DNA of 63,786 nucleotides from Bacteroidales bacterium (GTDB lineage Bacteria; Bacteroidota; Bacteroidia; Bacteroidales; P3): NCBI GenBank assembly GCA_017446745.1, contig JAFSQF010000014.1, positions 1 to 63,786 of the forward strand, read 5' to 3'. Shown piece by piece: positions 8,593 to 18,147 of this stretch (position 1 is its first letter; each line of letters starts with the position of its first letter). The notes under the pieces were generated by a model. It saw only the letters and a program-made list of their open reading frames with translations, ran no database searches and was not told where the DNA came from. The position numbers and the translations under genes were made by a program.

Positions 8593-11500
8593 CTATTTTT
8601 TTACGAATTTCTTTACCGCACGCTTGCCGTCGGCGGCAATTATCTGTACGAAATAGATGCCGTTGCTCCAGGTGCTGACATCAATCTGGCAGCGGTCTTC
8701 GCACTGCTGTCGCAGTATCGTGCGACCGGTGATGTCGCTCACTGTGGCGCATCGCATGCCATTGCTGTGTATGTTTACCTGTTGGCTGGTGGGGTTGGGG
8801 AATATTGTCGCATCAAATGCTTGCGGGTGGTCTACTGCCAGCGAGCCATCAACAACTACGGTGATGCTGGCGGTATCTGTGCAGCCTCCGTTGCTGCCCA
8901 CTACGGTATAGGTGGTGGTCTCTGTGGGGTAGACATCTATGGTCGAGCCGCTCTCGCCGTTGCTCCAAACGTAATGGGTGGTTCCGCTGGCCACCAGCCG
9001 TGCCGCCTCTCCGGCTTTTATGCTGCCTTCAACATCGCTGCTCACGGCAAGCGAGGCCTCTTCGGCGATGATGAGCGTAAGGAAATCTATGCTGGTCTCC
9101 GTAGTGTCTTGCAGCTGCACTTGGCTGACAGTCAGTGGTTCGGTATTCAGCAGGCTATCACCAAACTGGTAGATGGCACCCTTGCACACGGTGTCGACCA
9201 GATAGTTGTAGGTCGTTCCGCTGTAAGGCAGCGTCAGATTGTCAATCCATGCACAGTCGCTACCGTTGTTCACACTGATGTCTTTGTCATAGCTGAAGGT
9301 GAAAAGGTGGGTGCCGGCACTGACAGGCAGGCTGATGCGTGTCCAGGAATTGCCAATACCACTGGCCTGGTCCATGAGCTCGCCGTCGATATAGAAATTA
9401 AAATAGTCGTAGTTGTACTCCGACGACACATTGCGGTAGAATGTTATGCTGTCGTCCATCGTGGATGTCCATTCTATTGAAATGGTAGATGAGGTGTTGC
9501 CGCCACTGTTGCCCCAGGCTTTGGAACGCAGGCTTCTCATCCCGGCAAAGACATTGCTGGTGGTGATTTCCCATGGATTGTCATTGTTCTCCCAGGCAAG
9601 CTCTTGCCAACTGTCGTCCTCGAATGTTATTGTGGCTTTGGGGTTTCCGATGGTAAGGCTGATGGTGTCGATGGTGGTCACCGAGCCGTTGTCGACGTAC
9701 TGAAGTATGGGTATGGTGCGGTTGTTGAGCGCGGTGTCGCTCTTCACGAGCAGATAGGTCTTCGTAAAGGTGCTGTCGGGTGCTATGTCGGCAATGGAAT
9801 TGGTGGGCTCGATGACGGTAAGGCCGGGATCGAGGCTCAGAAGCGTGAGCGTTGCGTGCCGGAGCGCGGCATGACCTATGTTCTTATTTGTCACCACAAG
9901 GAAGGCGGTGTCGTTTTGCTCAAAATTGCTATTCATGACGTATTGCTGCACTTTAATCTGCCCGGCATTGGCGGTGAAATAGAAAGTGCGTTTAGAGCTG
10001 CGGAAGTCGCCGCCACGCCAGTACAGCAGAACTCTTATGGCCAGGTCGCTCTGGTCGGACACATTTTCCCATACGTGGCCGGTGCATTGCGCTGTGAGCG
10101 TCCGTTGTTCGCCTGCCTCCATCGAACTGTTGAGCGCGATGCGGCCTGTGGTGCCAATCTGCACCCTGTTGTCGAGGCTGCGGAACTCAATAGAAACATC
10201 GTTGGCGACTTCCACTCCGATGTTGGCTATGTCAATGTTGAATGAGATGGTGTTGCCTGCGGCTATCTCGCCATCGATGGTCATGCCTTTGACAGCTACG
10301 AAGGGGCCGTTGCCTATCGCCTCCACACGTTCTATGCGCGGTTTAAAGCCCTGGGCGGTTATCACCACCTCGTAGGTGGCAGGCTCCGGAATGGCTGCAA
10401 AAGTGAGCTCAACATTGCCTGTGGCATCGGCAAAGGCTGCTGCCTTCAGCGTGCTGTCGGGACCGTTGAAAGCTACGTAGGCGTAGGGTAGGGTCGTGAA
10501 TGATAGACTGGTGGCTCCGACAAAGATGGCCTCAGGGATGTCGGCCAATATGTCGTTGGCCCTGCCGCGGTAGTAGGGCATCAGCGAGGGGTCACCCATA
10601 AGGTGGTATATCTGCCAGTAGTACACTTTCCTGTTCGAGGTGCTGCTCTCTACGGCCATATTGCCTATGAACATCATGCCTCCCAAGGTGGTGTACCATT
10701 GTGTGTAGTCCTCGCCATGCTGGTGGAACAGGTGGTCGTACATCCCCATATTGTTGGAATCGTAGTCGGTCACAACGGTGTTGCTGACGCTGTTGCGCAA
10801 CCCAACGGCCCAATAGTAGTCTTCCGACCAGTAAGAGGAATTGCTGGCCCCTATATAGGCTACGGCACCTCCGTTGTTGCCCTGGCGCAGCAGGGCTTCG
10901 CCAAAGCATTCGTCGATTTGGAAACTATTGGTCAGACAGCAGTTGCCTATCATCACCATGGGCTTGTTGACGTTGGTCAGGGAGTGGACGTTGTTGTTTG
11001 TCAGGATGGGTCGGGACCATTCCTGAATGTCGCCATGCGCGGAATAGTTAACCCAGCCGCATCCTCTGTTGTAGAGGTTGATGAGCTCCTGGTAGGCACT
11101 GTTGTTGTTCGAACTCCCTGTCACCGTTATGCCAGTTGGTGCGAAGTTGGTGTTGTTCTTGTAGTAATGTAGGGTCTGGAAACCATTGCTGGTATTCACA
11201 TAGTTCTGTGCTACGTAGTCCATCGTGGGGTCGGCATATCGGTATGCCCAGTCGTTGCTCACGGCTCTGTCCACTCCGGCAATGAGTGCCGCATTGTCAA
11301 GATAGCTGTCGTCGGGAAAGGTGTATTGCTCGTACATCAGCGTTTTGGATATCTGCGGTTCCAACTGGCTCAGGTTCTGGGCCGAGAAGCGTCCGTAATA
11401 GCAGTCGGGTATGTTGTCGCCTGCTGTCCAGAGGCAATAGTTGAGGTCGCTGTAGTGATGTTCATTGATGGAGGTTACGTAGAATGCCGGCACCTGCGCC

Positions 11501-12402
11501 ACATCGCCTACCAGAAGCACGTAGGTCGGTGCCGGCGATTCGGGCGTGGCATTGTCGTAAAGCCCTTGCAGATAGGCATGTATGCTTGCTGTGGTGTTGC
11601 CTACGGCGGGGTCGTCGGTGTACATCAGGTCTACGATGAAGCCCTTGCGCCGTTTCCATGCGGTAAACTCGTCAAGGGCACCACGGAACTGGCTGTGCGC
11701 CACGATGGTGTAGCGCAACGGGGCGTTGGTGTGGTTGTCCTTGCTCCCCAACGTGTTGATGACGTCAACACCGCAGTTGAATGCCGGGCTATAGTGCAGC
11801 CGCTGCATGCGGCGTGTGCCTTCGATGTCGGCCTGGCTCTGCTCGATGCTAACGGTTATGGACTTCACCACGACAAGCTGGTTGGTGGCTGGGTTCCATT
11901 GGATAGGGTTGTAAATCACGCGTGCCAGGTTGCTGCTGCGTGCCACGCCAACCTCCTCCAGCACTATCGTGCTGTCGCCAAGGAATCGGTTGCTGGCATA
12001 GGCGGCGCGATTGATGGTGAGACTGGTCTCCGTGGTGTCGCTCTTGCTGCGTGAGGGCTGGAAAGGAACTACGGGGTAGGTGAGCCCTATCTCGACGGCA
12101 TCAATGGTGTCGCATGCGATGGAAAGCACTGTATAGTGAAGCCCGGTGCCTAAAGGGATCTCTATCATCTTCACCATCGATGGTAAGGCCGGTAGCCCAG
12201 CTTCGGACTGCGTCATAAATCCCGGCATTCGTATCTGCTGGAATGTCTCTCCAAACAGTATGGCTTCGTCTACTGTGAGTTCATCTACGGCGAATGACAA
12301 TTCTATACTATTGTAGTCGCTCTTCGTAACCTTGCATGGTTGGGCCATGGTCGTCATGACAACGAGCATAGTCAATAATAACGACAAAGTTATTTTCTTC
12401 AT
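8593..12402 (-). CDS. Gingipain-family (C25) cysteine peptidase with T9SS sorting domain
   Basis: A large secreted protease of 1269 residues. A signal peptide (MKKITLSLLLTMLVVMTTMAQ) is followed by a propeptide-like region, then a C25 catalytic domain with the likely catalytic His in VNYSAHGDIQEW (about residue 455) and Cys in IGNCCLTNSFQ (about residue 487). This spacing of about 32 agrees with known gingipains. Downstream are Ig-like and beta-sandwich segments. The C-terminus has FPNPTSQQVNIHS, SDITGRTIL and NGIYFVQI...KKFVKK, the hallmark of a type A T9SS C-terminal domain, so it is exported by T9SS and cleaved at the surface. It sits among housekeeping genes, 22 bases after the pseudouridine synthase gene. 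P1 specificity cannot be read from the sequence. Confidence 0.92.
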   Translation of the reverse strand: MKKITLSLLLTMLVVMTTMAQPCKVTKSDYNSIELSFAVDELTVDEAILFGETFQQIRMPGFMTQSEAGLPALPSMVKMIEIPLGTGLHYTVLSIACDTIDAVEIGLTYPVVPFQPSRSKSDTTETSLTINRAAYASNRFLGDSTIVLEEVGVARSSNLARVIYNPIQWNPATNQLVVVKSITVSIEQSQADIEGTRRMQRLHYSPAFNCGVDVINTLGSKDNHTNAPLRYTIVAHSQFRGALDEFTAWKRRKGFIVDLMYTDDPAVGNTTASIHAYLQGLYDNATPESPAPTYVLLVGDVAQVPAFYVTSINEHHYSDLNYCLWTAGDNIPDCYYGRFSAQNLSQLEPQISKTLMYEQYTFPDDSYLDNAALIAGVDRAVSNDWAYRYADPTMDYVAQNYVNTSNGFQTLHYYKNNTNFAPTGITVTGSSNNNSAYQELINLYNRGCGWVNYSAHGDIQEWSRPILTNNNVHSLTNVNKPMVMIGNCCLTNSFQIDECFGEALLRQGNNGGAVAYIGASNSSYWSEDYYWAVGLRNSVSNTVVTDYDSNNMGMYDHLFHQHGEDYTQWYTTLGGMMFIGNMAVESSTSNRKVYYWQIYHLMGDPSLMPYYRGRANDILADIPEAIFVGATSLSFTTLPYAYVAFNGPDSTLKAAAFADATGNVELTFAAIPEPATYEVVITAQGFKPRIERVEAIGNGPFVAVKGMTIDGEIAAGNTISFNIDIANIGVEVANDVSIEFRSLDNRVQIGTTGRIALNSSMEAGEQRTLTAQCTGHVWENVSDQSDLAIRVLLYWRGGDFRSSKRTFYFTANAGQIKVQQYVMNSNFEQNDTAFLVVTNKNIGHAALRHATLTLLSLDPGLTVIEPTNSIADIAPDSTFTKTYLLVKSDTALNNRTIPILQYVDNGSVTTIDTISLTIGNPKATITFEDDSWQELAWENNDNPWEITTSNVFAGMRSLRSKAWGNSGGNTSSTISIEWTSTMDDSITFYRNVSSEYNYDYFNFYIDGELMDQASGIGNSWTRISLPVSAGTHLFTFSYDKDISVNNGSDCAWIDNLTLPYSGTTYNYLVDTVCKGAIYQFGDSLLNTEPLTVSQVQLQDTTETSIDFLTLIIAEEASLAVSSDVEGSIKAGEAARLVASGTTHYVWSNGESGSTIDVYPTETTTYTVVGSNGGCTDTASITVVVDGSLAVDHPQAFDATIFPNPTSQQVNIHSNGMRCATVSDITGRTILRQQCEDRCQIDVSTWSNGIYFVQIIAADGKRAVKKFVKK

Positions 12403-12424
12403 TATTATACTTTTTCTATTGAAT

Positions 12425-13111
12425 TTATTGTTTGTTTTCTTGGCCGTTTACCGATTGCCAAATGCCATCATTAGGCACTGGGGCTGTGATGGTCAGCGGC
12501 TGTTTGCTGACGGGGTGAATGAACGATATGCTGCGGGCGTGCAGGCTGATGCTGCCGTCGGGATTGCTGCGCTGGGCTCCATACTTCAGGTCGCCCTTGA
12601 TGGGGCTTCCCATATTGGAGAGCTGCGCACGAATCTGGTGGTGGCGCCCGGTGTGGAGGTCTACCTCCAACAGATGATAGCCGCCTCTTGTCTCGCCAAG
12701 CTCTCTGTAGTCGAGCACCGCCAGTTTTGCACCGGGAGTGCCCTCTCTCACCACGAAGCTTTTGTTTTTCGCCTCGTTGCGCAACAGCCAGTCCTCCAAA
12801 TGCCCGGCAGGCTTGGTGGGGGCTTCCTTGCATAAGGCCCAATAGCACTTGTCTATCCTCCGCTCTTTCACGGCCTGGTTCATGCGGCTCAGCGCCTTGG
12901 ATGTCTTGGCAAACAGCACCACACCGCTTACAGGACGGTCTATACGATGGATAACACCACAATAAACATTGCCGGGCTTGTTGTCGCGTTGCTTGATGAA
13001 CAGCTTCAACAGCTCTGAGAGCGGTGTGTCGCCACTTTTGTCGCCCTGCACTATCTCGCCGGCTTTCTTATTAATGGCTATCAGGTGATTGTCCTCGTAA
13101 ATTATATCCAA
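12425..13111 (-). CDS. RluA-family 23S/tRNA pseudouridine synthase
   Basis: Converts specific uridines in RNA to pseudouridine. The catalytic Asp lies in the motif HRIDRPVSG near residue 57, and the family strand LHTGRHHQIRAQL is near residue 155. The chain is 228 residues and starts directly with the catalytic fold (MDIIYEDNHLIAINK); no S4 domain is present, unlike RluD. This matches short RluA/RluC-like enzymes; the target site is not predictable. Genes are tightly packed: psd ends 39 bases upstream and the gingipain-like gene starts 22 bases downstream, so the three are probably co-transcribed. Confidence 0.92.
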   Translation of the reverse strand: MDIIYEDNHLIAINKKAGEIVQGDKSGDTPLSELLKLFIKQRDNKPGNVYCGVIHRIDRPVSGVVLFAKTSKALSRMNQAVKERRIDKCYWALCKEAPTKPAGHLEDWLLRNEAKNKSFVVREGTPGAKLAVLDYRELGETRGGYHLLEVDLHTGRHHQIRAQLSNMGSPIKGDLKYGAQRSNPDGSISLHARSISFIHPVSKQPLTITAPVPNDGIWQSVNGQENKQ

Positions 13112-13150
13112 TGCTTGTGTATTTGTTTTATTGTGTAATTGTTCGATTGT

Positions 13151-13843
13151 TTAATTGCTCGATTGTTGGATGTCGCTTGCTCCTTTCTGTAATCTCCCTA
13201 TCACGCTTATTCCATTCTTCACCTTGTCGTTAAGCTTGACGTTTAGCTCTGTCCCAAGGGGTAAGTAAAGGTCAACGCGCGACCCGAACTTGATGAATCC
13301 CAGCTCGTCATTCTGCTTGGCTCGCTCGCCCTCTTTTGCATAGCACACTATGCGGCGCGCCACGGCTCCGGCTACCTGACGGAGCAGCAGACGCTGTCCA
13401 TTGTCGAGCATCATCCCGATGCTTGTCCGCTCGTTGAGCAGCGACGACTTGGGGTACGACGCCACAAAATAATTCCCTTTATGGTGGTTCGTGTACTCCA
13501 CCATCCCGTTAGTGGGATATCGGTTCACGTGAACGTCGTCAACGTTCATGAAGATGCTCACCATCAGACTGTCACAGTTCAGATATTCTTTCTCGAACAC
13601 CTGTTCGATGTTGCAAATCGTGCCATCGGCAGGTGCTATATAGAGCGTGGCATCCTCGGTGAATTGCCTTCTCGGTATGCGGAAAAACGATGCCATTGCT
13701 AACCAGAACCCATATAGCAGCACCACAAGAATCCAATTGACTATGCCAAACGGCCTACAAAGGAACGCCATCAAGACTGTGATTGCTGTGAATATCAGGA
13801 ATGTACTACCTAATAGACGATATCCTTCTTTGTGTATGTACAT
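13151..13843 (-). CDS. psd: Phosphatidylserine decarboxylase (proenzyme)
   Basis: Makes phosphatidylethanolamine from phosphatidylserine at the inner membrane. I take the ATG at 13843 (MYIHKEGYRLLGSTF); an upstream in-frame ATG would add 18 low-complexity residues translated from a repeat tract. Two hydrophobic segments (about residues 12-50) anchor it. The self-cleavage site is the GS pair in IKFGSRVDLYLP near residue 193, where the pyruvoyl group forms. The 230-residue size is that of the short PSD-A type enzymes of this phylum. It lies downstream of cdsA, the enzyme that makes CDP-diacylglycerol for the same pathway. The gap to cdsA holds the GTTGCAAC repeats. Confidence 0.93.
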   Translation of the reverse strand: MYIHKEGYRLLGSTFLIFTAITVLMAFLCRPFGIVNWILVVLLYGFWLAMASFFRIPRRQFTEDATLYIAPADGTICNIEQVFEKEYLNCDSLMVSIFMNVDDVHVNRYPTNGMVEYTNHHKGNYFVASYPKSSLLNERTSIGMMLDNGQRLLLRQVAGAVARRIVCYAKEGERAKQNDELGFIKFGSRVDLYLPLGTELNVKLNDKVKNGISVIGRLQKGASDIQQSSN

Positions 13844-13879
13844 GGTTTTTTTATTGTTGATTTGTTTATTGTTCTGTAT

Positions 13880-13921
13880 GTTGCAACACCGTTGCAACCC
13901 TATTGCAACACCGTTGCAACC
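13880..13921. repeat. Tandem GTTGCAAC palindrome repeat between cdsA and psd
   Basis: The block TTGCAACACCGTTGCAACCC occurs twice in a row, separated by TA. It is built from the self-complementary octamer GTTGCAAC spaced by ACC. The same core is found again at 15503-15562 in the same gene cluster. An extended in-frame ORF for psd runs into this block, but its codons look repeat-derived and I exclude them from the gene. Confidence 0.8.
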
Positions 13922-13942
13922 CTCTCTTGCTCTATAGAATAA

Positions 13943-14773
13943 TTAACTGTTGAATACAATCATCATAAATGGTGTGGTCATCAGTATGCTGTCGAAACGG
14001 TCAAGCACCCCTCCGTGGCCGGGCATGATGTTGCCGCTGTCTTTCACCCCACAACTGCGCTTGAACATCGATTCCACCAGGTCGCCCAAGGTGGCTGTTA
14101 TGCTGCAGGTCGCCCCAACTATGGCCCATCGCCACCCCTCTGCTGTCCATGGGTCTAAATATGGGCCTATAAAGATGGCTGCCGCCACGCAGAACACAAA
14201 CCCTCCTATGGTACCCTCCCAGGTCTTGCCAGGTGAATGACGCTCCCACATCTTGTGGCGGCCTATGAGCCGGCCCGTCAGGTATGCAAAACTGTCGTTA
14301 ACCCATATCAGGATGAACATTATCATCACCCTGCCGGGATAATCGTCATGCAGGTATCCCAATAATATTATCGGCAATACCACCCATACGAGGGGCAGAA
14401 TGGTGTTGCCTATCATTTCCATAGGACTCTCGTCGTGGCTCCAGAGCTGACTGATCATGACGATGGCGGGTATTAGAATGGCAAAGATGAGCTGCAATTC
14501 GCTGAGCCACGCGTTTGCAAGGGTGGAGAAAAGCAATAGCGACAATGCCCCGGCAACGTAGGCTATTGGCGCGTTGACCCGATGTCCCCCAAGCTGTAGG
14601 TTGTGTATGGTCTCGTAAACTCCTATCATGCCGATGGCCATGAATATGACGTTAAATATTATTATGCCCACCCATTTATTCTCCTCGGCGAACCATTGTC
14701 CACCATATATGGCCACAATCATAAGCAGCACATACACCGCCCCGGAGGCTGTCCTTGTCAGTAACTCTTTCAT
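13943..14773 (-). CDS. cdsA: Phosphatidate cytidylyltransferase
   Basis: Makes CDP-diacylglycerol from phosphatidic acid and CTP, the branch point for membrane phospholipids. The 276-residue chain has seven to eight hydrophobic segments. The CDP-diglyceride synthetase signature ESMFKRSCGVKDSGNIMPGH lies near the C-terminus, with the usual KR and KDSG residues. Its start is 4 bases after the stop of the LUD-domain gene, so the two are almost certainly translated from one message. psd for the next branch of lipid synthesis follows downstream. This ftsH-LUD-cdsA-psd order is, as I recall, shared with other Bacteroidales. Confidence 0.96.
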   Translation of the reverse strand: MKELLTRTASGAVYVLLMIVAIYGGQWFAEENKWVGIIIFNVIFMAIGMIGVYETIHNLQLGGHRVNAPIAYVAGALSLLLFSTLANAWLSELQLIFAILIPAIVMISQLWSHDESPMEMIGNTILPLVWVVLPIILLGYLHDDYPGRVMIMFILIWVNDSFAYLTGRLIGRHKMWERHSPGKTWEGTIGGFVFCVAAAIFIGPYLDPWTAEGWRWAIVGATCSITATLGDLVESMFKRSCGVKDSGNIMPGHGGVLDRFDSILMTTPFMMIVFNS

Positions 14774-14777
14774 GTCG

Positions 14778-15560
14778 TTAGTTTGCTTCGTCTTCTATCA
14801 ATATGAGGTATATTTTCTGCATCCCCTTGCGGAAGGCGTAACTGGCGGGATGCGACACCACTATTTGCTCGGGGTATTGAGGATAAAGCAGTCGGATGCG
14901 CTCGTTGGCCATCTCCCAGTCCGACACCACCTGCGATGTGAATGCCAGCACTATGGTCGTCTCCGACAGGGCGGGGATAGTGCGCCCCAACCCCAGATTG
15001 GACGAGATTACTATGCTTCCCTGCCATGCAATGAGGGCCTCGCAGAGCGTGGCCCCAAGGGGATAGCACACCGTCGGGTCGCAGGTACAGCAGTCGGCTA
15101 CGTTCAGATGGCCTAAAAACCCCGTAAGGTTCTCGCTGGCGCATCCTATGGTGATGTCGCCGTGGCGCCGCTGTATCTCTTCAATGCGTTTCTGAATGTC
15201 ACCCTCGTTGTAGCAGTAGTAGAGCGTGCCGCCAGCCCGTGAGAAATTCTGTGCAAAGACCACGCTGAGGTCGTCGGCGGCAGGGTCGATGAACGTGGCC
15301 CCCACGGCGGCATGGACATCGCAGTCGCCTATCTCGTTCTTGTTGATTAGGGCCTCGCGTATGTCTTTGAAGACTTTCTCCTTATGTTGGTTATCCTTCA
15401 ATGCTTGTTCTTTTTTTTTTCGTTCTGAATGTTCCGTCTGTTCCTTATGTTCCGTCTGTTCCGTGTTTTCCGTTCGTTCCGTGTGTTCCGTTCGTTCCGT
15501 GTGTTGCAACACCGTTGCAACATATCTCATTCGTTGCAACACCGTTGCAACATATCTCAT
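14778..15560 (-). CDS. LUD-domain (LutC/DUF162-like) protein with repeat-encoded N-terminus
   Basis: From about residue 60 the chain matches the LUD fold of LutC/YkgG-like proteins (KEKVFKDIREALINKNE, then TIGCASENLTGFLG, SSNLGLGRTIPALSETTIVLA). LutC family members take part in lactate oxidation, but in Bacteroidales this lone copy next to ftsH and cdsA has no known role. I place the start at 15560, where ATGA overlaps the ftsH stop. The first 45 residues come from two direct repeats and a run of TTCCGT-type repeats, which give MRYVATVLQ twice and then TERTEH/TEQTEH units. The conserved domain contains no other good ATG, so the true start is uncertain and the tail may vary between strains. 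Confidence 0.7.
   Translation of the reverse strand: MRYVATVLQRMRYVATVLQHTERTEHTERTENTEQTEHKEQTEHSERKKKEQALKDNQHKEKVFKDIREALINKNEIGDCDVHAAVGATFIDPAADDLSVVFAQNFSRAGGTLYYCYNEGDIQKRIEEIQRRHGDITIGCASENLTGFLGHLNVADCCTCDPTVCYPLGATLCEALIAWQGSIVISSNLGLGRTIPALSETTIVLAFTSQVVSDWEMANERIRLLYPQYPEQIVVSHPASYAFRKGMQKIYLILIEDEAN
15434..15502. repeat. TTCCGT-type minisatellite within the LUD gene
   Basis: Plus-strand reading shows repeated units such as TTCCGTCTG, TTCCGTTCG and TTCCGTGTG. On the coding minus strand these give the acidic and polar units TERTEH and TEQTEHK. Unit number probably varies by replication slippage, in multiples that can preserve or shift the frame. Confidence 0.75.
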
Positions 15561-15562
15561 TC
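15503..15562. repeat. Two 30-bp direct repeats carrying GTTGCAAC palindromes at the ftsH/LUD junction
   Basis: A 30-bp unit (GTTGCAACACCGTTGCAACA followed by TATCTCATTC) is present twice with no spacer, at 15503-15532 and 15533-15562. The duplicated unit includes the overlapping ftsH stop and LUD start, so each copy offers an ATG on the minus strand. The core matches the repeat at 13880-13921. Confidence 0.85.
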
Positions 15563-17668
15563 CTTTCCTGGCTCGCTGGCGTTCTCTTGCTTTTCTTTGT
15601 TTTCCGATTCCCACGGCCGGGGGCCATAAATTTTCTCCACATCTTCGCGGAAAATCACTTCGCGCTCGAAGAGCACCTTGGCCAGCTCGTCAAGTTTGTC
15701 ACGGCTGCCAATGATGATCTCTTTGGCCCGCTTGTAGGCCTCTTCCACCATGCGCTTCACCTCGCTGTCTATCTCCTCGTTGGTCTGCTCGCTGAAGGGT
15801 TTGGTGAAGTTGAAGTCGCTTTGGCCCGTCGAATCGTAATAGCTGACGTTGCCCACCTTGGGACTCATGCCGTAGTAGGCCACGAGCGAGAATGCCATCT
15901 TCGTGGCTCGCTCCAGGTCGTTGAGAGCCCCGGTGGAGATCTGTCCGAAGACCACCTCTTCGGCGGCTCGCCCGGCAACGAGCGATGTGATCTCGTCGAA
16001 CATCTGCTCATAGGTGGTTATCTGTCGCTCCTCGGGAAGGTACCAGGCGGCTCCGAGGGCTTTGCCTCGCGGCACGATGGTAACCTTCACCAAGGGGTCG
16101 CCCCAACGCAGCTGCCAGCTCACCGAGGCATGGCCCGACTCATGGTAGGCTATGGTGCGTTTCTCTTCGGTGGTGATAACCTTCGAACGCTTCTCCAGAC
16201 CTCCTATGATACGGTCGATGGCATCAAGGAAGTCCTGCTTCTCAATCTTTTCATGATTTTTGCGCGCGGCAACGAGAGCGGCTTCGTTGCAGACGTTGGC
16301 TATGTCGGCACCAGAGAAACCGGGGGTTTGCTTCGACAGGAATTCGCGGTCGATGTCGCTCCCAAGCTTCAGCCCTTTCATGTGGACGTCGAAGATGGCT
16401 TTGCGCTCATCGATGTCGGGCAGGTCGACGTAGATCTGGCGGTCGAAGCGCCCGGCACGCAGCAGGGCCTTGTCGAGAATGTCGGCACGGTTGGTGGCAG
16501 CCATTACGATAACGCCGTTGTTGGTGCCGAAACCGTCCATTTCGGTAAGCAGCTGGTTCAGCGTGTTCTCGCGTTCGTCGTTGGCGTTGCTCAGGCCTCC
16601 ACGGCTACGGGCTCGTCCTACGGCGTCTATCTCGTCGATGAATATGATGCAGGGCGATTTTTTCTTGGCCTCCTCGAAGAGGTCGCGCACTCGCGAGGCT
16701 CCTACACCAACGAACATCTCCACGAAGTCGCTGCCCGACATCGAGAAGAAGGGCACGTTGGCTTCCCCAGCCACGGCCTTGGCAAGCAGCGTCTTGCCGG
16801 TACCCGGAGGACCTACAAGCAACACCCCCTTGGGAATTTTGCCTCCCAGGGCGGTGTATTTCTGCGGGTTCTTCAGGAAGTCCACCACCTCCATCACCTC
16901 CTCTTTGGCTCCGGCAAGGCCGGCCACATCTTTGAAGGTGATATTTGTGGAGGTCTTGCCGTCGTAGACCTTGGCTTTCGACTTGCCCACGTTGAAGATG
17001 CCTCCTCCGCCACCACCCATCTGCCGGTTGGCTATGCGGCTCATAACCACAAAGAAGAGTATCAGCATCAGCAACGGGCCGAACCAGTAGGCTATCTTCT
17101 CCCACGTGCGGTCGCTCTCGCGCGAGGTCAGCTCTATGTGGCTCTCGCGGCGTATCTCGTTGATGCGCTCCTGGCTGATATAGCCGCTCGTGTCGGCAAG
17201 CCCGGCGGTGTCGCGCTCGAAGTTCTGCTGCGCCACCATGTCGAGGTCGCTCTTGAACGACTCCACGTCGACGAACTTGTAGGTGTAGTGCCCCGCCTCT
17301 TTCATGTCGGTCACCCCTTGTGTGATGTCTTTGTAGGCGGTGTCGACTTTCAGGGCCTCTTCTTTGATGTATATCTCGGCGTGGTCTCGGTCCACAACCA
17401 CTATTTTTTCCTGGTCGCCACGACGCAATATCTCGTCGAGCTTGCCCCATCCTATTTCTTTGCTGCCTCCCTTGCTGCCGTTGCCAAGCCATAACCCACC
17501 CAACGACAAGATTATCGCTGCGTAGATGATGTACATTATCCAATCCGACGGGCGGCGCTTGCCGTTGCCCGTGCCGGGACGACGGCTGGTGTTCCTCGGC
17601 CCATTGGCACTGTTGGAATTGTTGGAATTGTTGGTGCTGTTGGTGGAATTTATGTCGTTCTCTGCCAT
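15557..17668 (-). CDS. ftsH: ATP-dependent zinc metalloprotease FtsH
   Basis: A membrane-bound AAA protease that degrades misfolded and regulatory membrane proteins. It has two transmembrane segments (about residues 44-62 and 193-212) around a periplasmic domain, Walker A GPPGTGKT near 288, Walker B with [11 protein letters not shown], the SRH region, and zinc-binding HESGH near 508. The 703-residue length is usual for Bacteroidota. The N-terminus is a run of N, S and T (about residues 6-30), probably from repeat slippage. The stop overlaps the start of the LUD gene, and rsfS ends 62 bases upstream. Confidence 0.97.
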   Translation of the reverse strand: MAENDINSTNSTNNSNNSNSANGPRNTSRRPGTGNGKRRPSDWIMYIIYAAIILSLGGLWLGNGSKGGSKEIGWGKLDEILRRGDQEKIVVVDRDHAEIYIKEEALKVDTAYKDITQGVTDMKEAGHYTYKFVDVESFKSDLDMVAQQNFERDTAGLADTSGYISQERINEIRRESHIELTSRESDRTWEKIAYWFGPLLMLILFFVVMSRIANRQMGGGGGGIFNVGKSKAKVYDGKTSTNITFKDVAGLAGAKEEVMEVVDFLKNPQKYTALGGKIPKGVLLVGPPGTGKTLLAKAVAGEANVPFFSMSGSDFVEMFVGVGASRVRDLFEEAKKKSPCIIFIDEIDAVGRARSRGGLSNANDERENTLNQLLTEMDGFGTNNGVIVMAATNRADILDKALLRAGRFDRQIYVDLPDIDERKAIFDVHMKGLKLGSDIDREFLSKQTPGFSGADIANVCNEAALVAARKNHEKIEKQDFLDAIDRIIGGLEKRSKVITTEEKRTIAYHESGHASVSWQLRWGDPLVKVTIVPRGKALGAAWYLPEERQITTYEQMFDEITSLVAGRAAEEVVFGQISTGALNDLERATKMAFSLVAYYGMSPKVGNVSYYDSTGQSDFNFTKPFSEQTNEEIDSEVKRMVEEAYKRAKEIIIGSRDKLDELAKVLFEREVIFREDVEKIYGPRPWESENKEKQENASEPGKE

Positions 17669-17730
17669 TTATCGTTCTGCGTTTTGCGTTTTTATGGTTT
17701 ATTGTTTCTCTTTGGGCTCGCCGCTTCTCT

Positions 17731-18105
17731 TCACTTCGCTAAATTCAGCTTTAGTCTCTCCCCATCAGCCCAAAGTTGTTCGATGTGGTAATGGTCGCGT
17801 TTGTCTTTCAGGAAAATATGAATCACCACGTCGAAATAGTCCATCAGCACCCATTCGGCGTTGTTGTATCCCTCCACGCGGTGTGGGTTGTAGCCTGTGG
17901 CTCTCTTGATGGTCTCGAAGACCCCGTCGCTGATGGCGTCGACATGCGATGGCACGTTGCCGCTGCATATCACGAAGAAGTTGGCCGGCGCCGACTGTAT
18001 ACCCCTCAGGTCGAGGACCTCTATATCGAAGCCTTTCTTGTCGTCCATGGCTTTGGCTGCCAACCGCGCCAGCACTTCGCTCTCTGTCATTTTCTCTTTT
18101 GTCAT
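17731..18105 (-). CDS. rsfS: Ribosomal silencing factor RsfS (Iojap-like)
   Basis: A 124-residue protein of the Iojap/DUF143 family, which binds ribosomal protein L14 and blocks joining of the subunits when nutrients are short. The diagnostic stretches are KGFDIEVLDLRG, NFFVICSGNVPSHVDAISD and WVLMDYFDVVIHIF. It is the first gene of the minus-strand run and lies 62 bases before ftsH, the usual Bacteroidota neighbour. A perfect 23-bp palindrome 43 bases upstream of the start could be its operator or an RNA hairpin. Confidence 0.95.
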   Translation of the reverse strand: MTKEKMTESEVLARLAAKAMDDKKGFDIEVLDLRGIQSAPANFFVICSGNVPSHVDAISDGVFETIKRATGYNPHRVEGYNNAEWVLMDYFDVVIHIFLKDKRDHYHIEQLWADGERLKLNLAK

Positions 18106-18147
18106 CTGTTGTTATTATGGTTCTATATTTCAATTTCGTTTGGTCTG

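Noticed and set aside
15401-17494. Long plus-strand open frame of 697 codons opposite ftsH
   Set aside because: It is antisense to a certain FtsH gene and its protein is a composition shadow rich in V, G, H and L with no domain pattern.
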